A DNA stretch of 64,000 nt from VYFG01 sp965248685. GTDB taxonomy: Bacteria; Pseudomonadota; Gammaproteobacteria; Arenicellales; Poriferihabitantaceae. The stretch covers positions 868,001 to 932,000 of the forward strand of contig CBDFKC010000003.1 of the NCBI GenBank assembly GCA_965248685.1, in the 5' to 3' direction. The notes below the pieces were generated by a model. That model did not search any database. It saw only the letters and a list, made by a program, of their open reading frames with translations, and was not told the origin of the DNA. This document shows, piece after piece, positions 61,521-64,000 of the stretch. How positions within the stretch are numbered: position 1 is the stretch's first letter; each line of letters starts with the position of its first letter. Both the position numbers and the translations under genes were made by a program.

Positions 61521-64000
61521 ATGGAGTTCCATATCTTGATTACAGGATATTCCATAATAAAAGAAATTTTTTCCAACCTGGATACGCATATTCTCCGGGC
61601 TGTGTCAGATAGTACTGGAAATAAAGTAATAATAAAGATCAAGCGAAACGGAGCTTTCGAATCCTCAAAAGAAAACTCACTACATAACGAGGCGAAGGCC
61701 TACGAGTTTGTTTCCGGAGAAAACTGGAGTTCACTTATTGAATTCAGAGAGGCAACGGACTATTGCGCGCTAGTTATAGAAGATATTTGTGGTGACTCGT
61801 TAGAGAACTTCATAAGAAAAGATGTGTTGGACTTTTCCCAAAAGTTAAAAATCGCCATAGAAATTTCCAAATCACTTGAAATTCTCCACGATCACGACCT
61901 CATTCACAAAGATATCAATCCTACAAATATAATTTGTACTAACACTGCCGATCGAGTCTGCGTTATTGATCTTGGATTAGCAGAAACATTTGATCGGGTC
62001 TCCGTACAAGAAACATTTGGTTCGGGCGATAGCACATTTAATGGCACCATCAAATACATGTCTCCCGAACAGACCGGCCGAATTGGCAGGAAAATAGACA
62101 CCAGGAGCGATCTATATAGTTTAGGAGTAACACTATATGAATTGTTTTCAGGTGTATTACCCTTCAAAACTCGGTCAGATCTCGAGACCATGCACGCGCA
62201 CATTGCGATTCAACCAAAATCGCCATCTAGATTCGACAAGCGAATTCCAGAAATTTTATCGGAGATAGTTCTAAAGCTTCTAAATAAGTCTCCTGGACAA
62301 AGGTACCAATCAGCCTACGGTTTGCGGAAGGACCTTGAGAGATGTATTGCGGAATGGAAAGAAAAGGGGCGTTGTTCACAATTTGCGGTGGGTAAACATG
62401 ATGTATCGGAATTTTGGCAGTTTCCCGAAAAAATATACGGTCGTGACAAAGAAATTAGAGCATTAACAGTTGCATACGAGAATACAAGCGAACGACCTCG
62501 CTTGTTACTTCTTTACGGCTATTCTGGCGTTGGGAAAACCACAATATGCAAAGCATTACTTGAGTACGTTAAAACCGAAGGTGGGGTAATTGCAGATGGT
62601 AAATACCAGCAAGTTCGTGGAGAAGAACCCTTTAGTGCAATAAAGAAAATTATAAGAAGCCTAATTGCAAATGCCTTAAGATTTGAAACTGAAGAGCTTA
62701 ATAGATTCAGAGCGAGGCTTTCTTTGATAGTAGGTCAAAGTAGTAACGTATTAATTGAATTCATCCCAGACTTTAAAAATTTACTAGATAGTTCGGAAGA
62801 TACTTTAGAACTCGGCGTTGATGAGACTGCAAATAGATTTAATTCACTGTTAGCTGGGTTTATAAAACTATTCACAAAAATTGACAATAAGTTAGCGCTC
62901 TTTCTAGACGATATCCAATGGATTGACCCTGCTTCCCTACGATTTTTGCGTTTGCTTTTTAGTGATGTTGATTTGAGGAACATAATCGTCGTAGGTGCTT
63001 ACAGACATAATGAAGTTGATGAGCAACACCTTCTTAATCAAGGAATATTAAGTTTCAAAGAAAGCGGAATTGAAGTAGAAAAAATAGAGATTGGTGATTT
63101 GAATCAGAACTCTATTAGTCAATTAGTCGAGGATACATTTCACCTTCCTTACGAAGAACGTGGCTTTTTACAAGAAATGGTGATTAATAAGACAAAAGGA
63201 AATCCGTTTTTCACTCGCGAACTAATAGTAAGTTTTTGTAGATCAAATCTAATATATTTTAACCGAAAGGAGAATAAGTGGCAGGTAGATAGCAAAGGAA
63301 TTAGTAATACAGCGGTAACGATAAATGTGGCGGATTTAGTAACTAAAAGAATTAAAGATTTACCAAAAGATACCATATCGGTAATTTCAAAAGCTTCTTG
63401 TATTGGAGCTGAATACAGAATGGATGTATTAGCAAAAATTTCAGAGCAAACTCTTGACAAGTTAAATGAAGCAATAAGTGCAGCAACTAAAGACGGCGTA
63501 ATATTCAAAATAAGTCATTCTGACACGGTTTCAAGACAAGATAATGCTTCTAACGAGGAGGTGGAAAGCCGAATGCGATTTTCCCATGACCAGGTCCAGG
63601 AGGCGTTTAGCAAATTACTCGATGAAAACGAAAGAAAAGAAATACATCTTAAAATCGGTAGGCTTTACCTGGAACAATCAAACTTAAGAGACTCAACTAA
63701 TCATGTTTTTGATATATGTGACCAATTGAACCATGGGTTAGAGCTCATTAGCGATGTAGAAGAAATTGGGCTAATTGCTGAATTAAATTTACATGCCGCA
63801 ATTGATGCTAAAACTGGGGGTGCCCGGGCAGCTGCAGGCAATTATATTGAAACAGCCCTGGAATTAATAAAAAAAACCAATAAAAGGAGCCGAGCCCAGG
63901 TCGAGTACAAAATTTTACTTGAAGCAGCGCAGATCTATCATAGCAAGGGCGAATTCGAAAAATCTGAAGAATTCTCAGAACAGGCGTTAAAGAGCTCTAA
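61521..64000 (+). CDS. hybrid Ser/Thr-kinase - AAA ATPase signalling protein, C-terminally cut by the window
   Basis: Open to the right edge (>826 residues). N-terminal eukaryote-like kinase: K39 (VIIKIK), catalytic loop HKDINPTN (H129), metal loop DLG (D150, instead of DFG), GTIKYMSPEQTGR, then SDLYSLGVTLYELFSGVLPF. A linker ends in YGRDKEIRAL, opening the AAA/NACHT-like ATPase: Walker A GYSGVGKTT (K339), Walker B LALFLDDIQWID (D463, D464). Helical repeats follow. Homologues usually continue to GAF and histidine-kinase or cyclase domains, expected beyond the edge. ATG at 61521; an AGGAGG 22 bases upstream is too far away to decide it. The signal sensed is unknown. Confidence 0.88.
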   Translation, partial: MEFHILITGYSIIKEIFSNLDTHILRAVSDSTGNKVIIKIKRNGAFESSKENSLHNEAKAYEFVSGENWSSLIEFREATDYCALVIEDICGDSLENFIRKDVLDFSQKLKIAIEISKSLEILHDHDLIHKDINPTNIICTNTADRVCVIDLGLAETFDRVSVQETFGSGDSTFNGTIKYMSPEQTGRIGRKIDTRSDLYSLGVTLYELFSGVLPFKTRSDLETMHAHIAIQPKSPSRFDKRIPEILSEIVLKLLNKSPGQRYQSAYGLRKDLERCIAEWKEKGRCSQFAVGKHDVSEFWQFPEKIYGRDKEIRALTVAYENTSERPRLLLLYGYSGVGKTTICKALLEYVKTEGGVIADGKYQQVRGEEPFSAIKKIIRSLIANALRFETEELNRFRARLSLIVGQSSNVLIEFIPDFKNLLDSSEDTLELGVDETANRFNSLLAGFIKLFTKIDNKLALFLDDIQWIDPASLRFLRLLFSDVDLRNIIVVGAYRHNEVDEQHLLNQGILSFKESGIEVEKIEIGDLNQNSISQLVEDTFHLPYEERGFLQEMVINKTKGNPFFTRELIVSFCRSNLIYFNRKENKWQVDSKGISNTAVTINVADLVTKRIKDLPKDTISVISKASCIGAEYRMDVLAKISEQTLDKLNEAISAATKDGVIFKISHSDTVSRQDNASNEEVESRMRFSHDQVQEAFSKLLDENERKEIHLKIGRLYLEQSNLRDSTNHVFDICDQLNHGLELISDVEEIGLIAELNLHAAIDAKTGGARAAAGNYIETALELIKKTNKRSRAQVEYKILLEAAQIYHSKGEFEKSEEFSEQALKSS

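Noticed and set aside
1..64000. tRNA or rRNA genes
   Set aside because: No cloverleaf-like or rRNA-like segment was recognised by eye; a covariance-model search (tRNAscan-SE, Infernal) was not possible here and would decide it.

Overview
The window looks like the chromosome of a marine gammaproteobacterium. The evidence is a YaeH/UPF0325 protein, the tsaD - plsY - folB - folK neighbourhood, the aat/bpt pair, an rpmB-rpmG operon, a DMSP lyase (DddP) and families of short intergenic palindromic repeats. No rRNA, tRNA or CRISPR array was recognised. Housekeeping genes at both ends look balanced in base composition; the middle (about 13-44 kb) is clearly AT-richer, as is usual for surface-polysaccharide islands.

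Layout. (1) 1-8 kb: end of an aminotransferase, YaeH-like protein, PqiA-like membrane protein, AEC permease, DUF6279 lipoprotein, DUF4149 membrane protein, Atg22-type MFS permease, then two YCII/DGPF proteins followed by an ECF42-like sigma factor. (2) 8-12.8 kb: DddP, then a fucosyltransferase-like protein, an FkbM-like methyltransferase and a PLP decarboxylase. (3) 13-43.6 kb: a large exopolysaccharide (EPS) locus. It holds a VanZ-like protein, a zinc-ribbon/SPOR membrane protein, a PDZ-less HtrA-like protease, an O-antigen-ligase-type polymerase, the initiating sugar phosphotransferase, a flippase, two methyltransferases, a complete IS66 element (8-bp target duplication), a second (EpsG-like) polymerase candidate, a Tat-exported beta-helix protein, a GT2, an NDP-sugar epimerase, two different SQD1-like (UDP-sulfoquinovose synthase family) enzymes, a CapD/WbpM-type dehydratase, a FecR-like protein, Wza, Wzc, a TPR/carbohydrate-binding-like protein, a membrane-anchored J-domain protein with an NTF2-like tail, and an SGNH esterase. 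(4) 44-57.3 kb: FAD/Fe-S 2-hydroxyacid dehydrogenase, SLT transglycosylase, DUF255 thioredoxin-like protein, Bpt, Aat, TsaD, a tandem 168-bp repeat array, PlsY, FolB, FolK, YceI and cytochrome b561. (5) 57.5-64 kb: RpmB, RpmG, repeats, a Tat-type intradiol dioxygenase, rhodanese-SufE, a homocysteine methyltransferase behind a perfect 22-bp palindrome, and the first 2.5 kb of a giant Ser/Thr-kinase-AAA regulator that runs off the right edge.

How the parts fit. The EPS locus has the full Wzx/Wzy parts list (initiation, flipping, polymerisation, Wza/Wzc export) plus dedicated sugar synthesis. The paired SQD1-like enzymes suggest, by inference only, a polymer with an acidic, possibly sulfonated, sugar. 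The most unfamiliar part is the translationally coupled TPR/CBM-like and J-domain/NTF2-like pair directly after wzc, together with the zinc-ribbon/SPOR protein and small protease at the other end: possible new accessory factors of polysaccharide export. DddP and the methyltransferase point to use of methylated sulfur or nitrogen osmolytes.
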